This document shows positions 27,198 to 37,322 of a DNA stretch of 62,949 nt, piece by piece (positions within the stretch are counted from its first letter, which is position 1; each line of letters opens with the position of its first letter). The notes below the pieces were generated by a model. That model saw only the letters and a list, made by a program, of their open reading frames with translations. It had not been told where the DNA came from and ran no database searches. The position numbers and the translations under genes were made by a program. The DNA is from an uncultured Actinomycetes bacterium. Lineage in GTDB: Bacteria > Actinomycetota > Coriobacteriia > Coriobacteriales > Atopobiaceae. The stretch spans positions 1 through 62,949 of the forward strand of contig OMXZ01000005.1 of assembly GCA_900315165.1 (NCBI GenBank), given 5' to 3'.

Positions 27198-27685
27198 AAG
27201 CAAGACCGATCGTATTCGTCGACACGAACGTCTGGCTCGATCGATACCTTCCCGATTCTGCAAACAGCAGCGCCTGCGCATCCTTCTTCAGCTATGCCCA
27301 GCTGCATGAGCTTGATCTGTATTACTCGTCTCCATCAATCAAGGACATCTTCTACATCTTCCGTCAACGGACTAAGCGCCTGCTCGCGGCCTCAGGGGCC
27401 ACCTTGACGGCCGATATCTCAGCATCCATAGACGATACGGCCTGGTCGATCGTCTCCGATATACGTCGCGTCGGATTGCTTGCCACCTTGAGCGCTCATG
27501 ACCTTGACTATGCAGAAGGGCTCCGGCCTGTGCACGGCGATTTTGAGGACGATCTCATCATCGCCGCCGCACGACGTGCTAATGCCGACTACCTCGTCAC
27601 AAATGACAAGGAGCTTGCCCTTCATTCCCCTGTCGTGGCGCTCGACCCAATGACCATGCTTGCCGTCCTTGAAAACCAGTACTAG
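27194..27685 (+). CDS. PIN-domain toxin (VapC-like ribonuclease)
   Basis: This 163-residue single PIN domain has acidic metal ligands in VFVDTNVWLDRY (residues 7-18), in DDLIIAAA and in VTNDKEL near the end. PIN toxins cleave RNA, often tRNA, and arrest growth unless bound by the partner antitoxin. It is translated from an ATGA overlap with the RelB-like antitoxin. The pairing of a RelB-type antitoxin with a PIN toxin is a hybrid of the classic types and has been seen widely. Target RNA is unknown. Confidence 0.88.
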   Translation: MKARPIVFVDTNVWLDRYLPDSANSSACASFFSYAQLHELDLYYSSPSIKDIFYIFRQRTKRLLAASGATLTADISASIDDTAWSIVSDIRRVGLLATLSAHDLDYAEGLRPVHGDFEDDLIIAAARRANADYLVTNDKELALHSPVVALDPMTMLAVLENQY

Positions 27686-27707
27686 CCTCTTCTGACTGGA
27701 AATACAT

Positions 27708-30700
27708 CTAGATCCCAGGCGGATTGGCCCCATCGAAGTCATAGGTGGCGACGACCGGTTGGCCGAGTGTGCCGCCAACCTCCGCCGCGTCGCGCTCGAC
27801 GCAGACGAACGCGCATCTGACCTCGGTAAATCCCTGCTGCATAAGCACGTGGGCGTAGAAGTTGGCCTGCATGGCATGGCGCGCCTGGACCTGCTCGAGC
27901 GTGAGGCCCGCATCGCCCGTCTTGTAGTCGACGACCAATGCGGCGGACGAGCCCGGGTCCGTGGCGAGCAGGTCGATGGCGCCCTCCACATAGGAGCCGT
28001 AGTCCGCGTCCACCCTGCTGAAGAAGGGCACCTCGGCGCGGACCTCACGGTGACTGAGGGCCTCCGCGCGGATGGCGGAGGACTGCCAGCGGTCCAGCGC
28101 CGCTTCGAGGCGGGAGCAGGCGCGCTTGGAAAGATGCCAATAGCGCTCCGACGCCTCAACCTTCTCGGGCTTCAGGCCGCGACCCGTCTCGACCAGGACC
28201 TGGGCCAGTTCGTGGAATGCGGAGCCCAAGTTGGTCGCCTTGTCGGCGTCGTCGGTCTCAGGCGCAGGCTCGCTCGACTCGTTCTCATCGTCGACAAGAG
28301 CAATCGTCGGCAATACTGGCGCGGAAACCGCCGAGACAGGCCCTTCGTCAAACTCACCCGCATGGGCCTCCCACATCTGCTGGTGGGCGGACGAGTAGGA
28401 AAAGACGTCCTCGCGCCCGCGCCATGCCTCAGCTCTCCCGAGACCAAAGGCCAGGCCGTCCTCGACCGCCTGATCGTAAAGGGTGAAGGTCTCGCCTCCC
28501 CCATCGCCCGCAGCCGAAGGTTCGCCCACAGCGAAAGTCCCCTCGGATTCCATGAACAGGGCACGTTGCAACACCTTGACAGAAACTCCGCCCGTCCCGT
28601 CGCCAGCGGAATCCCCCTTGTCCAACGCAAGCATGACGTGACGGATCCGACAGGGAGCGCTGCCGCCGTAGTCGATGGCGGATTCACCCACAGGCAGCAG
28701 ATCGTCTCCCGCCAGGGCATGAAGGACACCCTCTTCCAGACGGGTGCCGCGGCTGTTCTTCGTGACGGTCATGGGCATCGCGAGGATCACCGCCTCGCGG
28801 GCACGGGTAATCGCGACGTAAAGCAGACGAACCGACTCGGCGAACTCGTCCTCGGCGTCGTTCTGGATGAGATAGCTCGCCCAGTCGGCACGCGTCTCGC
28901 ACTCCGTCTCGCTCTCGGGAGCCCGCGCGACGAGGTCCTTGCGGTCGATGCCCTTCGGCACCAGCGCCGCGAGCACCGCCCCCCCACGGTTGACGCTCGT
29001 GATGCCGGTGGAACTGGGGGCATTCGCCGAGCCCCAGCAGTCGGCAATCGCGACCACCGGGAACTCGAGGCCCTTGGAAGCATGGATGGTCATCACGCGC
29101 ACGGCACCCGACGCGCCGCCCACCAGGGACTTCGGCCCCTCCTTAGAGACCTCGAGCCAGTGATCGAACTCCCAGGCTGCGCGGGCGGGCCCCATGGCGT
29201 GGTCGTCCGCAAGCTCGGCGACGAAGCGGGCCGCCGCCAGGGCGTTGGCCGCCTTGGCCAGACCTTCCGCCCCCTGGGCCTCGAGCCGGGCGAGCCATCC
29301 GGATTCGCGCATGATGCCGAGGAGGATGTCCTGGATACGCCAGCTCCCCACGCGTGAGAGGGCGCGGCAGAGGACCTCGTGTGCCGCGGCGAGGCGGGCC
29401 GAGGGCTGGGCGTCGCCGGGCAGGTCAAAGCCGAGCAGGCCGACGTCGATTGACCGCTTGGCGAAGGCGCCGTTGAGCGGCTGGACCTTGGTGCCGAGCA
29501 GGCAGAGGTCGTCCGCGTCGAGCCGGAAGAGGTCGCTCTCAAGCAGCGGGAAGAGCCCGCGGTCGGTGTCCTTGGGGCAGGCGAGGAAATGCAGCATGGA
29601 GGCAACCAGGCCGACCTCCTCGGCCTTGGAGAAGGTCGAGCCGCCCGAGACCACGCAGTCGAGGCCATAACGGCGAATCGCATCCACATAGGTCGCGGCG
29701 TTCTTCATGCGGCCGAGCAGCAGCACCACATCACCCGCACCCTGGCCGTCTTCCACCGCCTCCGCGATGCGCTGCGCGACCATCTCTGCTGCGACCGCGA
29801 CCTGTTCCTCAGAGTTTGCCTGGTGATAACCCGACGTGACGAGCTCGAGGTCGGCGCGCGGGATGTCTCGCGCCCTGAGGCCGTCCTTGCGCCCCTCGTT
29901 GGGCTTGAGGGTCATGAAGCCGGGCATGAGGCCGCCGCCTAGCAGCCTCTCGACCAGCTTGAGCACGTCCGCATGCGAGCGGAAGTTCTTGTCGAGACGG
30001 ACGAGCGACTCCTCGCCCGCGCCCTTGAGCGCATCCTCGCGGTCGCTAAAGACATGCACGTCGGCCGCGCGGAAGCGGTAGATGGACTGCTGGGCGTCGC
30101 CCACCGTGCAGAGGTGGCAGGCGTCGGGCCCGCTCATAAGCTCGATCATACGGACCTGCTGGGCGTTGGTGTCCTGGAACTCGTCGACCATAACGAGCTT
30201 GAAGCGGTCGGAATACTCGGCCGCGATCTCGGGATGCTCGCGGAAGGCCTTGAGCGTGAGGGAGAGCAGGTCGTCGTTGTCAAGGAAGCCCTTTTCGAAC
30301 TTCGCGGCGCGGTACTTCCCGTCGACATCGCGGGCGATGTGCAGAAGGTCATCGGCGAGCGGACGCATCCGGGCGAGGAAGGCGTCGAGCCGGCAGTCGA
30401 CAAGGCAGGACGCGGCGTCGGCCGCAGCCGCTTTGTAGGTCGCGCTTCCGAAATTCCGGGCAGGCTTCGCGACCTGCGCGAGGACCTCGCAGGCAGCGTC
30501 AGCCGTGCGCTGCCCGGGAGGGGTGAGCAGGGATTTCTCCAACACCCGCAGCGATGCCTCCAACTCGGGCTGATTCTTGGCACCGGACCTGGACTTGTAG
30601 CTCCCCTCCTCATAGCCGACGTTGAGCAGGGAGGTGTAGGCATCCGCGAGACGTTTGAGGCCAGCCCACAGGTCCGGGTCCGTACCGGGGAAGGAGAGCG

Positions 30701-31271
30701 ACTCGAAGCCGGCGGTCGCGCTGGACGCGGCGTCGCGCAGGGAGTCGACCATGCCAAAGACACTGCCGCGGCTGTTGTCGCCCTGGCTACCCCGCAAATC
30801 GAACTCCCGGCGGAGCTCGGGATAGAGCCGCTCGTTCTTGATCTGGGTCAGGACCTTATCGATCACGTCCTCCGTCGCATTGGCGGCATCGGTGTCGCCG
30901 ATAAGCTCGAAGCGTGGATCGATCCCCAAGTCGAGTGCATGGCGGCGCAGGATACGCGAGCACATGCCATGGATGGTGGAGATCCAGGCGGAATCCACCT
31001 GGAGCGCCTGACGGGTCAGCCCCGCCTCACGCAGGCGGGCGCGTATCTTCTCCTTGATCTCATCGGCCGCGGCATGCGTGAACGTAATGACCAGGACCTG
31101 GTCGAGGCTCTCGAGGTAGGACGGCTCGCCGTGCGGGCCGGGAAGGAAGGCCTGGCAAACGCGCTCGGCGAGGGTGGAAGACTTGCCCGAGCCCGCGCCA
31201 GCTGCCACGAAGAGCGGACGGTCGAGGGTATCGACGATGCGCTGCTGGTCAGCGGTGAGTTTATTGGCCAT
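27708..31271 (-). CDS. addA: ATP-dependent helicase/nuclease subunit A
   Basis: This 1187-residue UvrD/Rep-type helicase begins with the Q motif LTADQQRIVD and Walker A AAGAGSGKSSTLAER. VMVDEFQDTNAQQ is the Walker B region, and later UvrD motifs include VMTIHASKGLEFPVV and LYVAITRARE. The C-terminal RecB-family nuclease motif is LVVDYKTGDAG. With AddB it processes double-strand breaks for recombination. Its ATG shares one base with the addB stop (TAATG), so translation is coupled. Overall size and order addB-addA are as in other Gram-positives. Confidence 0.93.
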   Translation of the reverse strand: MANKLTADQQRIVDTLDRPLFVAAGAGSGKSSTLAERVCQAFLPGPHGEPSYLESLDQVLVITFTHAAADEIKEKIRARLREAGLTRQALQVDSAWISTIHGMCSRILRRHALDLGIDPRFELIGDTDAANATEDVIDKVLTQIKNERLYPELRREFDLRGSQGDNSRGSVFGMVDSLRDAASSATAGFESLSFPGTDPDLWAGLKRLADAYTSLLNVGYEEGSYKSRSGAKNQPELEASLRVLEKSLLTPPGQRTADAACEVLAQVAKPARNFGSATYKAAAADAASCLVDCRLDAFLARMRPLADDLLHIARDVDGKYRAAKFEKGFLDNDDLLSLTLKAFREHPEIAAEYSDRFKLVMVDEFQDTNAQQVRMIELMSGPDACHLCTVGDAQQSIYRFRAADVHVFSDREDALKGAGEESLVRLDKNFRSHADVLKLVERLLGGGLMPGFMTLKPNEGRKDGLRARDIPRADLELVTSGYHQANSEEQVAVAAEMVAQRIAEAVEDGQGAGDVVLLLGRMKNAATYVDAIRRYGLDCVVSGGSTFSKAEEVGLVASMLHFLACPKDTDRGLFPLLESDLFRLDADDLCLLGTKVQPLNGAFAKRSIDVGLLGFDLPGDAQPSARLAAAHEVLCRALSRVGSWRIQDILLGIMRESGWLARLEAQGAEGLAKAANALAAARFVAELADDHAMGPARAAWEFDHWLEVSKEGPKSLVGGASGAVRVMTIHASKGLEFPVVAIADCWGSANAPSSTGITSVNRGGAVLAALVPKGIDRKDLVARAPESETECETRADWASYLIQNDAEDEFAESVRLLYVAITRAREAVILAMPMTVTKNSRGTRLEEGVLHALAGDDLLPVGESAIDYGGSAPCRIRHVMLALDKGDSAGDGTGGVSVKVLQRALFMESEGTFAVGEPSAAGDGGGETFTLYDQAVEDGLAFGLGRAEAWRGREDVFSYSSAHQQMWEAHAGEFDEGPVSAVSAPVLPTIALVDDENESSEPAPETDDADKATNLGSAFHELAQVLVETGRGLKPEKVEASERYWHLSKRACSRLEAALDRWQSSAIRAEALSHREVRAEVPFFSRVDADYGSYVEGAIDLLATDPGSSAALVVDYKTGDAGLTLEQVQARHAMQANFYAHVLMQQGFTEVRCAFVCVERDAAEVGGTLGQPVVATYDFDGANPPGI

Positions 31272-34200
31272 TAGGCGAGCCTCCTCGCGCAATTCTTGAC
31301 AGGACAATACGAACACGCCCGCGCGTCGCACGGGTTAGCCTGAATCTCGCCCGCGCGCATACGGACGATGGCACGGGAGATCTCCTCCTCGGTCCGGTCG
31401 AGCAGGTCTTCGAAGGATATCTGGCCGGGACTACCGCAGACGAGCGTCTCCATGCGGCTGGACTTGAGCGAGCCCATCACTTGGTCGACCACGTTGGCGT
31501 CGAGGGCGCCGGCAATCTCGTGGTCCCCCGCATCCTTGCCCCGGGTCGAGAGGTAGACGGCGCCGCGGACCTTGAGGTCCGGGTACATCCGGCGGATGAC
31601 CTGCGCATAGATGAGCGACTGCACCCGGCGCGGCAGTGCAAGCCCCTCCCCCTCGACGGGGCAGCCCTCGGGGAAGGCGTCGTATTCCTTTGCGAAATTG
31701 TTCGCGCCCTTGTGCTTGTAGTCGATCACGACGGCCACGCCGTGTGCGTTGACGTCCACGCGGTCGATGGACCCCACGAAATCCGCACCGGCGTAGTCCA
31801 CGTGCACGGCGTCCTCGCGCGACCCGCCGAAACGCAGCTCGAAGTAGCGTGGCTCGAAACCCTCAAGGCGGTCCTGCTCGTAGTCCATCACGGACAGGAG
31901 GCTCGTGCGCAGGCGGTCGAGCGCGAGCGCCTCGGTCTGGTCGTGCGGGACCAGGGACTGGGCGGCGAGCGTGTTGGCCCGCTGGCGCTGGTGGCGCAGG
32001 TGGTAATCGAACTCGACAGACACCATCTCGTGTGCGAAGTCGAGGTTGGACGCCGTGACAGCCAAACCGGGCAGGTAGGTCACGGGCAGCACCTCGAGTT
32101 CGGCGTACCCCGCCTCCGCGGGCAGGAGCCCCGCCTGCTTGACCGCGGCGAGGGCCATGTTGCGTCGGGCGACCTCGAGGACGCGATGGGCGTAGCTGCC
32201 CGTCTGCAGCGGGGAGAAGTCGGCGTCGTTCGACCCCAGGCCCAGGCGGCGCAGGGTGAACCACTTGTAGGGGCATTCCAGGTAGGACTCGATCTGGGAG
32301 GCGGACAGCGAAGGCTTGCCGCCGGGCAATTCGCTCTGCCCCTCGCGCGGGACGATAACCATCGGACGACTGGCGTCCGAGATGCGGCCGCTGTCGTCGA
32401 CCTTCTCGTTCGCGCATGGCGCAGTCGCGTGGCCGGAGGCCGTGGCAGCCGATGCGGGATGGTCCTCGCCGAGCGTGGTCGGGATGAGGGGCGCCAGGTC
32501 TGACGCCGGGTCGATCCCATCCGTCTCGTCCGCGGCGAGGCCGTAGGCCGCCAGGCACTCAGAGAGCATGACGGCCGGGTAGGTCGGGGCGGAGTTCTCG
32601 TCGTGCATGACGCGCTCGAGCACAAGGCAGCTCCGCGGCACGTCGAGCGCGGCCGCGAAGTCGCGGCGGGCCCGGTCGAGCGGGTCGGCGGGCATGCCCA
32701 GCCCGGGACGATCCTCAAGTGCGGTCAGCGCATCATCGGGGGCCGCAAGCGGGTATTCCGCTGCCGTAAGGTTGCAGGCGACAAGGGCGTCCGCCGAGCC
32801 TGCGGGCAGGCTCGCAGCCTCACCGCGACCGCAGATGCGGACCTCGTGCGCCTCGTCATCGACCCGCACGGGCGCTAGCTCGAGGCGCTGGATCTGCACC
32901 TCATCCTCCAGTAACTCTTTGAGAAGGGAAACGAGCTCCGTGAGCTTCAGGGGTGCGACACCAGCGGCGCCCTTCTCGGTCGCGGCGACGCCCTGCTCGG
33001 ACAGACTGCGGCAGACGCGCTGGATGAGCATGAGGACCGAGACGCTCTGGTCATGCCGCAGAGGGTCGAAGGCACGAGGCTCGGGAACGGTAGGCGGGTC
33101 GGCGGGGTTCTCGGATTTCGCAATCTCGGGCGGGACCGCAGGGTCAACAATCGCACGCGCGAGCTCGGCTGCCGCCGTGCCGACACGCCCCTGCAGAATA
33201 AGGCGGGTCGCCCTCATGACCGAGGTGGAGACGGCGTTCTTGCGTTGGAGGTCCGCCAGGACGCGCGCGGGCGAGAGCATGCGGTTGCCACGCCATTTGA
33301 GGTCGAGCGCGCGGGCGCGCGGGGCATCCATGTGAGAGATGTCGGATAGCAGGAAGTCCGTGATTGCGCGCGGCGGCCACCAGCTCATATCCCCGAGCTG
33401 CGGCACAGGACCCTCGTCGGACGTCTCGGGCTCGGGCCAGGTCTCCGCAAGCTCGGCGAGGCGGGCGACCGTCTCCACGTAGCCCATGAAAGCCCGCGCG
33501 GCGGGCAGCTCCATCACAGGCATACGCACGGCAGCGCGGACGGCGATGCCACGGGCGGCGAGCTTGGGGGCGAGGGCGCGCCAGGTGCCCTCCACATCGC
33601 CCGTGGAGACGACCGTTGTCCCGAAACCCGATGCCGCAAGGCCCCGAATCTGCCGGCAGATCGCCTCCGCCTGCGCGGCGGGCCCGGCGGGCTCGAGCAA
33701 GGTGACGGCACCCGTGGGCACGATGGTGGGAGCGTCCTCGCGGAAGAGCGCAGCCCGCAACGCATCGAGCTCCGTAACAGGGGGTTCGGGGGCAACCTCA
33801 CCTCCGTCGTCCACCGTATCGACCGTCGCGCCGAGGGCCTGCGCCTGAGCGGTCATCTGTGAAATCAGGTGCTCGGCCATCTGGTCCGCCAGGCTTCTTC
33901 GCTCGCGAACAACCAGTGTGACATCGGTCACGACAGCCAGCTCCCCCAGCATCTGGCGGGACGCCCAGGGTAGGCTGTCGATACCGCAGCAGATGACGGG
34001 CGGTTGGAAGGCGGCTGCTTCGCTCAACACATGCGGAAAGCGGACCATAACCTCTGACCGCTCAACGAAATTGCGGCTCGCGAGACGGCGACCGTAATTG
34101 CAGGCAATCTGACAGGCCCGCCGTTCTCCCGGCGTGAGACCCTGCGTCAACGGAGCGGTAACATCGAGATCGCCAGCCGACGTACGGGGAATCGCCGGCA

Positions 34201-34582
34201 GTGCGTCCTTTGCCAACGAGCAAAGCATCCTTCGCATGCCGGGGCTTGTGGGCAACGGCGATTCGTCCTTCGTCAATTCGATGCCGGCTGCCGCATCGAG
34301 CTCAAGCCGCATCAACGCGACCCGCGTCTCGTTCTCGACGATGTGGCGGCCGTCGCCATAGACCTCCCAGCGCTCGTCCGTCCAGGCGTTTGGCGTCGTG
34401 ACAGTGACGCCCAAGGTCGGCACCTCGCCATCGGCGAGCTCACGTTGGAGGCGAAGTCCAACATCGAAGGACGGCACGAGCACGAGCGCGCGACCCGTTT
34501 TGTCCAAAGCTGTGGCTATCGCGGCTCTGACCTCGCCATTTGCAAGCTGCTTGTCGCGTGTCCTGACAATGCGAAGCGCCAT
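31271..34582 (-). CDS. addB: AddB-like helicase/nuclease subunit B
   Basis: This 1103-residue partner of AddA has a C-terminal PD-(D/E)xK nuclease with VIDYKHKGA. It also carries an iron-sulfur staple: one cysteine in YLECPYKWF and three at the extreme C-terminus in CDARACSYCPVKNC. The N-terminal helicase-like part has no GKT/S Walker A in its expected place near LVLVPSFDVG, so this subunit probably does not use ATP, acting instead as Chi-scanning and nuclease partner. AAGGGGAGG precedes ATG 34582. It is the first gene of the addBA pair. Confidence 0.88.
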   Translation of the reverse strand: MALRIVRTRDKQLANGEVRAAIATALDKTGRALVLVPSFDVGLRLQRELADGEVPTLGVTVTTPNAWTDERWEVYGDGRHIVENETRVALMRLELDAAAGIELTKDESPLPTSPGMRRMLCSLAKDALPAIPRTSAGDLDVTAPLTQGLTPGERRACQIACNYGRRLASRNFVERSEVMVRFPHVLSEAAAFQPPVICCGIDSLPWASRQMLGELAVVTDVTLVVRERRSLADQMAEHLISQMTAQAQALGATVDTVDDGGEVAPEPPVTELDALRAALFREDAPTIVPTGAVTLLEPAGPAAQAEAICRQIRGLAASGFGTTVVSTGDVEGTWRALAPKLAARGIAVRAAVRMPVMELPAARAFMGYVETVARLAELAETWPEPETSDEGPVPQLGDMSWWPPRAITDFLLSDISHMDAPRARALDLKWRGNRMLSPARVLADLQRKNAVSTSVMRATRLILQGRVGTAAAELARAIVDPAVPPEIAKSENPADPPTVPEPRAFDPLRHDQSVSVLMLIQRVCRSLSEQGVAATEKGAAGVAPLKLTELVSLLKELLEDEVQIQRLELAPVRVDDEAHEVRICGRGEAASLPAGSADALVACNLTAAEYPLAAPDDALTALEDRPGLGMPADPLDRARRDFAAALDVPRSCLVLERVMHDENSAPTYPAVMLSECLAAYGLAADETDGIDPASDLAPLIPTTLGEDHPASAATASGHATAPCANEKVDDSGRISDASRPMVIVPREGQSELPGGKPSLSASQIESYLECPYKWFTLRRLGLGSNDADFSPLQTGSYAHRVLEVARRNMALAAVKQAGLLPAEAGYAELEVLPVTYLPGLAVTASNLDFAHEMVSVEFDYHLRHQRQRANTLAAQSLVPHDQTEALALDRLRTSLLSVMDYEQDRLEGFEPRYFELRFGGSREDAVHVDYAGADFVGSIDRVDVNAHGVAVVIDYKHKGANNFAKEYDAFPEGCPVEGEGLALPRRVQSLIYAQVIRRMYPDLKVRGAVYLSTRGKDAGDHEIAGALDANVVDQVMGSLKSSRMETLVCGSPGQISFEDLLDRTEEEISRAIVRMRAGEIQANPCDARACSYCPVKNCARRLA

Positions 34583-34739
34583 GGCCTCCCCTTCCCGTCT
34601 CTTGCATCCCATGGTACCGCGCGCGGCGGACACCATCATGGCAACGTAATAGTACAGTTGTTCTGATATATTCAAACGCAGGGTATGCGGCAAACGGCGT
34701 GGTTTGTTTCGCTCTTGAAAGTCGTCACCCATTCAGTCC

Positions 34740-34768
34740 TTGACAACGCCCCCCCGGGAACTACTTTT
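34740..34768 (+). promoter_or_regulatory. Sigma70 promoter of the LPXTG surface protein gene
   Basis: A consensus TTGACA (34740-34745) is followed after 16-17 bp by TACTTT/ACTTTT, about 85 bp before the GTG start. Confidence 0.5.
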
Positions 34769-34851
34769 AAGGTCGATTTTCAGGGGGCTTTCAGGCCTGT
34801 CAAACTACCGCCGCGCCCGTCGCCGCCGGCGTATCCGAGAGGAGCAAGACC

Positions 34852-36597
34852 GTGCGCTACCAGTACCAGCCCAAGCACATGAAGGAACTTGAGGTCGCGC
34901 GCGTGCCCCTCGCCGCGAGGGGCCTGAGGTCCGGCGCCGCCGCGGCGGCCGTGACGGCGGCCCTGCTGCCGGCGCTGCTCGCGACTCCCGCCCTCGCCGC
35001 CACGCAGATCGGCATCGACGGCAACACCTACACCAAGGCCGCGAGCGGGAACGGCTCGGGCGGCGGCACGTGGAGCTGGGGCGGCAACGACGCCGACCCG
35101 CTCAACCTGAACGGCTACAACGGCGGCGCCATCAGCTGGCAGGGTGGCGACCTCGTGATCAACGCCACTGGCCAGAACACCGTGGGGTCCGAGGACGTCA
35201 CGATGACCTACTCAGATCCCCAGGTGAACAACGGGGAGGGCGTCCAATACACTGGCACGGCGACCGAATCGATACACGAAAGCACAGCCGACGGCGGCAC
35301 GGTCACCCGTTACACGAACGAGAATGCCGATTCCTTCATCTACAACTACTCGAATGGTGTGGAGACTGCTGATACCTCCGTCCAAGGATACTCGAATGTT
35401 GTGGTGACTGATAAGAATGGCAACGTAGTCGACCCCAAGGGCTCCCTCACCATCACGGGCGGCGGCACGGTCACCACGAAAGCCGGAGTTGACGCCCCTG
35501 GGTCAATCACGGTAAACGGCGGCACAACGCTGACCTCCGGCGGAGGCATCAACGCAGGTGGCTTTAACTATATCAGCAATAATAATAGCGACATTACAGT
35601 CTCTGACAGATCGACGCTGAGCTCTGGAAGCATGGTGACCGCCAGCGGCAACGTCACGGTCTCCGGCGGAAGCGTCCTCCAGACCACGTACGGCTACGGA
35701 ACCATACCAGACGTCGAGGTCTTTGCCGCTCTCTCGACTGGAAAGGACGTCATCGTCACTGACTCGTCGGTCGACCTCTCCTCGGGGCATGTGAACGTGG
35801 GCGGCAGGCTCGCCGTCACCCGCTCGGACTTCCGCTGCTCCGAATACCTCATGGCCGGCTCCCTCTCGCTCGACGGCTCCGAGCTGAGGTCGGGCACGCG
35901 CGAGGACTCCGAATCGGGGGTGTCCATCGGCAGCGAATGCTCTGCCTATTACAACCGCCCTGGCGCGACCGAGGGGGACGGCGAAGGCCTGTCCCAGGAC
36001 ATCGCGTTCTCCAAGTCGGCGACAGCCGCCGAGAAGGCCGCCCCGAGCACCGCCACGGCGACCACGGGTGTGCTAGCCGTCCGCCAGACGCCGGTCGCCG
36101 CCTCGAACGCGCCCGCGGAGTCCGCTGACGACGCCGTCTACCAGACCTTCATCGTCTCCTCCGTCGGAGAGGAGGCGGCCTCCGGTACGTTCGCCCTCGG
36201 CTTCTCGGTGGGCTCAGACTACGCAGGCCGCGCCGCCAAGGTTTACGTCCAACACGAGGACGGCTCCCAGGAGGTGCTCGACGCCACCGTCGACGCCAAC
36301 GGTGTCGTGAACGTCACGACCAAGAAGCTATCCCGCTACACCGTCGTGATCTCCAAAGAGACGTCTGGCTCCACGGAGACGCCCTCCGCAACCACGACGA
36401 CCGCGTCCGTGAAGCCCGGCCCAGCAGCCAAACCCGCCGCTACGCACGCCGCAACGACTAAGCCCGCCGCAGCCCACGCCGCCGCCAGCGAGTCTCTGCC
36501 CCAGACCGGCGATCCCTTCGGCGCCACGTCCGCGGTGCTCGCCGCCCTCGGCACCCTCGCCTTCTTCGAGGCCAGGCACCTGCGCCGCGAGGCATAA
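34852..36597 (+). CDS. LPXTG cell-wall-anchored surface protein
   Basis: This 581-residue secreted protein starts at GTG 34852, which AGGAG precedes by 7 bases. The long signal peptide ends near ALLATPALA-A. The body is rich in Gly, Ser and Thr with repeated short strands (SITVNGGTTLTSGGG, NVTVSGGSVLQTT), consistent with a right-handed beta-helix or similar repetitive fold. After a more globular segment (YQTFIVSSVGEEA to KLSRYTVVISK) comes an Ala/Pro/Thr stalk. The C-terminal sorting signal is LPQTGDPFGA, then a hydrophobic helix and RHLRREA. A class A-type sortase elsewhere in the genome would attach it. Ligand unknown. Confidence 0.92.
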   Translation: MRYQYQPKHMKELEVARVPLAARGLRSGAAAAAVTAALLPALLATPALAATQIGIDGNTYTKAASGNGSGGGTWSWGGNDADPLNLNGYNGGAISWQGGDLVINATGQNTVGSEDVTMTYSDPQVNNGEGVQYTGTATESIHESTADGGTVTRYTNENADSFIYNYSNGVETADTSVQGYSNVVVTDKNGNVVDPKGSLTITGGGTVTTKAGVDAPGSITVNGGTTLTSGGGINAGGFNYISNNNSDITVSDRSTLSSGSMVTASGNVTVSGGSVLQTTYGYGTIPDVEVFAALSTGKDVIVTDSSVDLSSGHVNVGGRLAVTRSDFRCSEYLMAGSLSLDGSELRSGTREDSESGVSIGSECSAYYNRPGATEGDGEGLSQDIAFSKSATAAEKAAPSTATATTGVLAVRQTPVAASNAPAESADDAVYQTFIVSSVGEEAASGTFALGFSVGSDYAGRAAKVYVQHEDGSQEVLDATVDANGVVNVTTKKLSRYTVVISKETSGSTETPSATTTTASVKPGPAAKPAATHAATTKPAAAHAAASESLPQTGDPFGATSAVLAALGTLAFFEARHLRREA

Positions 36598-36621
36598 GAG
36601 CGAGGCTTCATAGTTAACCGC

Positions 36622-36660
36622 ATCGGGCGGGTCCTCATCGGCGAAGCCCGCCCGATTTCT
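36622..36660 (+). terminator. Terminator after the surface protein gene
   Basis: ATCGGGCGGG (36622-36631) pairs perfectly with CCCGCCCGAT (36647-36656), followed by a short T-rich stretch TTTCTTGG. Confidence 0.8.
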
Positions 36661-36728
36661 TGGTCCGCTGGTTTCGCAGGACTATAAACTCACCTGGGCG
36701 GCCCCATGCAATGATTGCTCTTTCAGTT

Positions 36729-37025
36729 TCAACCGTCGAGGCGCTCGAGGACGGTACGGTAGCCGCCCGCTTCGCCGTTCAGGCACTTTGACACACGGCT
36801 CACCGTCGTGGAACTCGCCCCGGTCTCATGCGAGACTTCGAGATAGGAGGCACCGGAACGCAGCATCGTGGCGACTTCAAGGCGCTGGGCGAGGTCGGCG
36901 ATCTCCTTGACACTGGCGACATCGGTCAGGAAGGCACGCGCCTCCTCGGGCGTGCGCAGCATACAAAGGGCCTCGAAGAGGCGACTTTCCTCATGCGATG
37001 TTAATTGCTCGTCCGATGTCGCCAC
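36729..37025 (-). CDS. YerC/YecD family TrpR-like regulator
   Basis: This 98-residue helix-turn-helix protein is of the TrpR-related YerC/YecD family. The reading head is YLEVSHETGASSTTVSRVSKCL near the C-terminus, preceded by IADLAQRLEVATML. Length is normal. It stands alone, converging with the surface protein gene and with a repeat array upstream. Targets are unknown; there is no tryptophan gene nearby. Confidence 0.88.
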   Translation of the reverse strand: MATSDEQLTSHEESRLFEALCMLRTPEEARAFLTDVASVKEIADLAQRLEVATMLRSGASYLEVSHETGASSTTVSRVSKCLNGEAGGYRTVLERLDG

Positions 37026-37105
37026 GTCGCCTCCTTACTTCTTCCTTTCAGCACTTTATCATACTAAAGTGTCGACAAGAGAGCGCCCTGTCATGCGGCT
37101 TGTCC

Positions 37106-37290
37106 CGCGCCGCCGGCATCCGGGGGCAATTTTGCTGCAAACTGGCCATCTTGCAGCAAAATTGCCCTTGAATCCCGGCGGTGCCAGTATCTGAAAGTAA
37201 TCCTGCGACATTCAGGCCATGCTGCAGCAAAATTGCCCCTGAGTCCTGGCGGTGCCGGGATTCAGGGGGAGTTCTGCGGTAAAATCGGCC
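37106..37290. repeat. Dispersed palindromic repeat, GCAGCAAAA family, copies 2-3
   Basis: GGGCAATTTTGCTGCAA (37124-37140) and its exact reverse complement (37151-37167) form a 17-bp stem with a 10-base loop. A second half-copy with GCAGCAAAATTGCCC follows at about 37222-37238 and leads into GGCGGTGCCGGGATTC, the same block seen at 7664-7682. The array fills the gap between the TrpR-like and holin-family genes. Confidence 0.75.
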
Positions 37291-37322
37291 CACGCACTCG
37301 CGCCGGCAGAAAGGCGGACACC

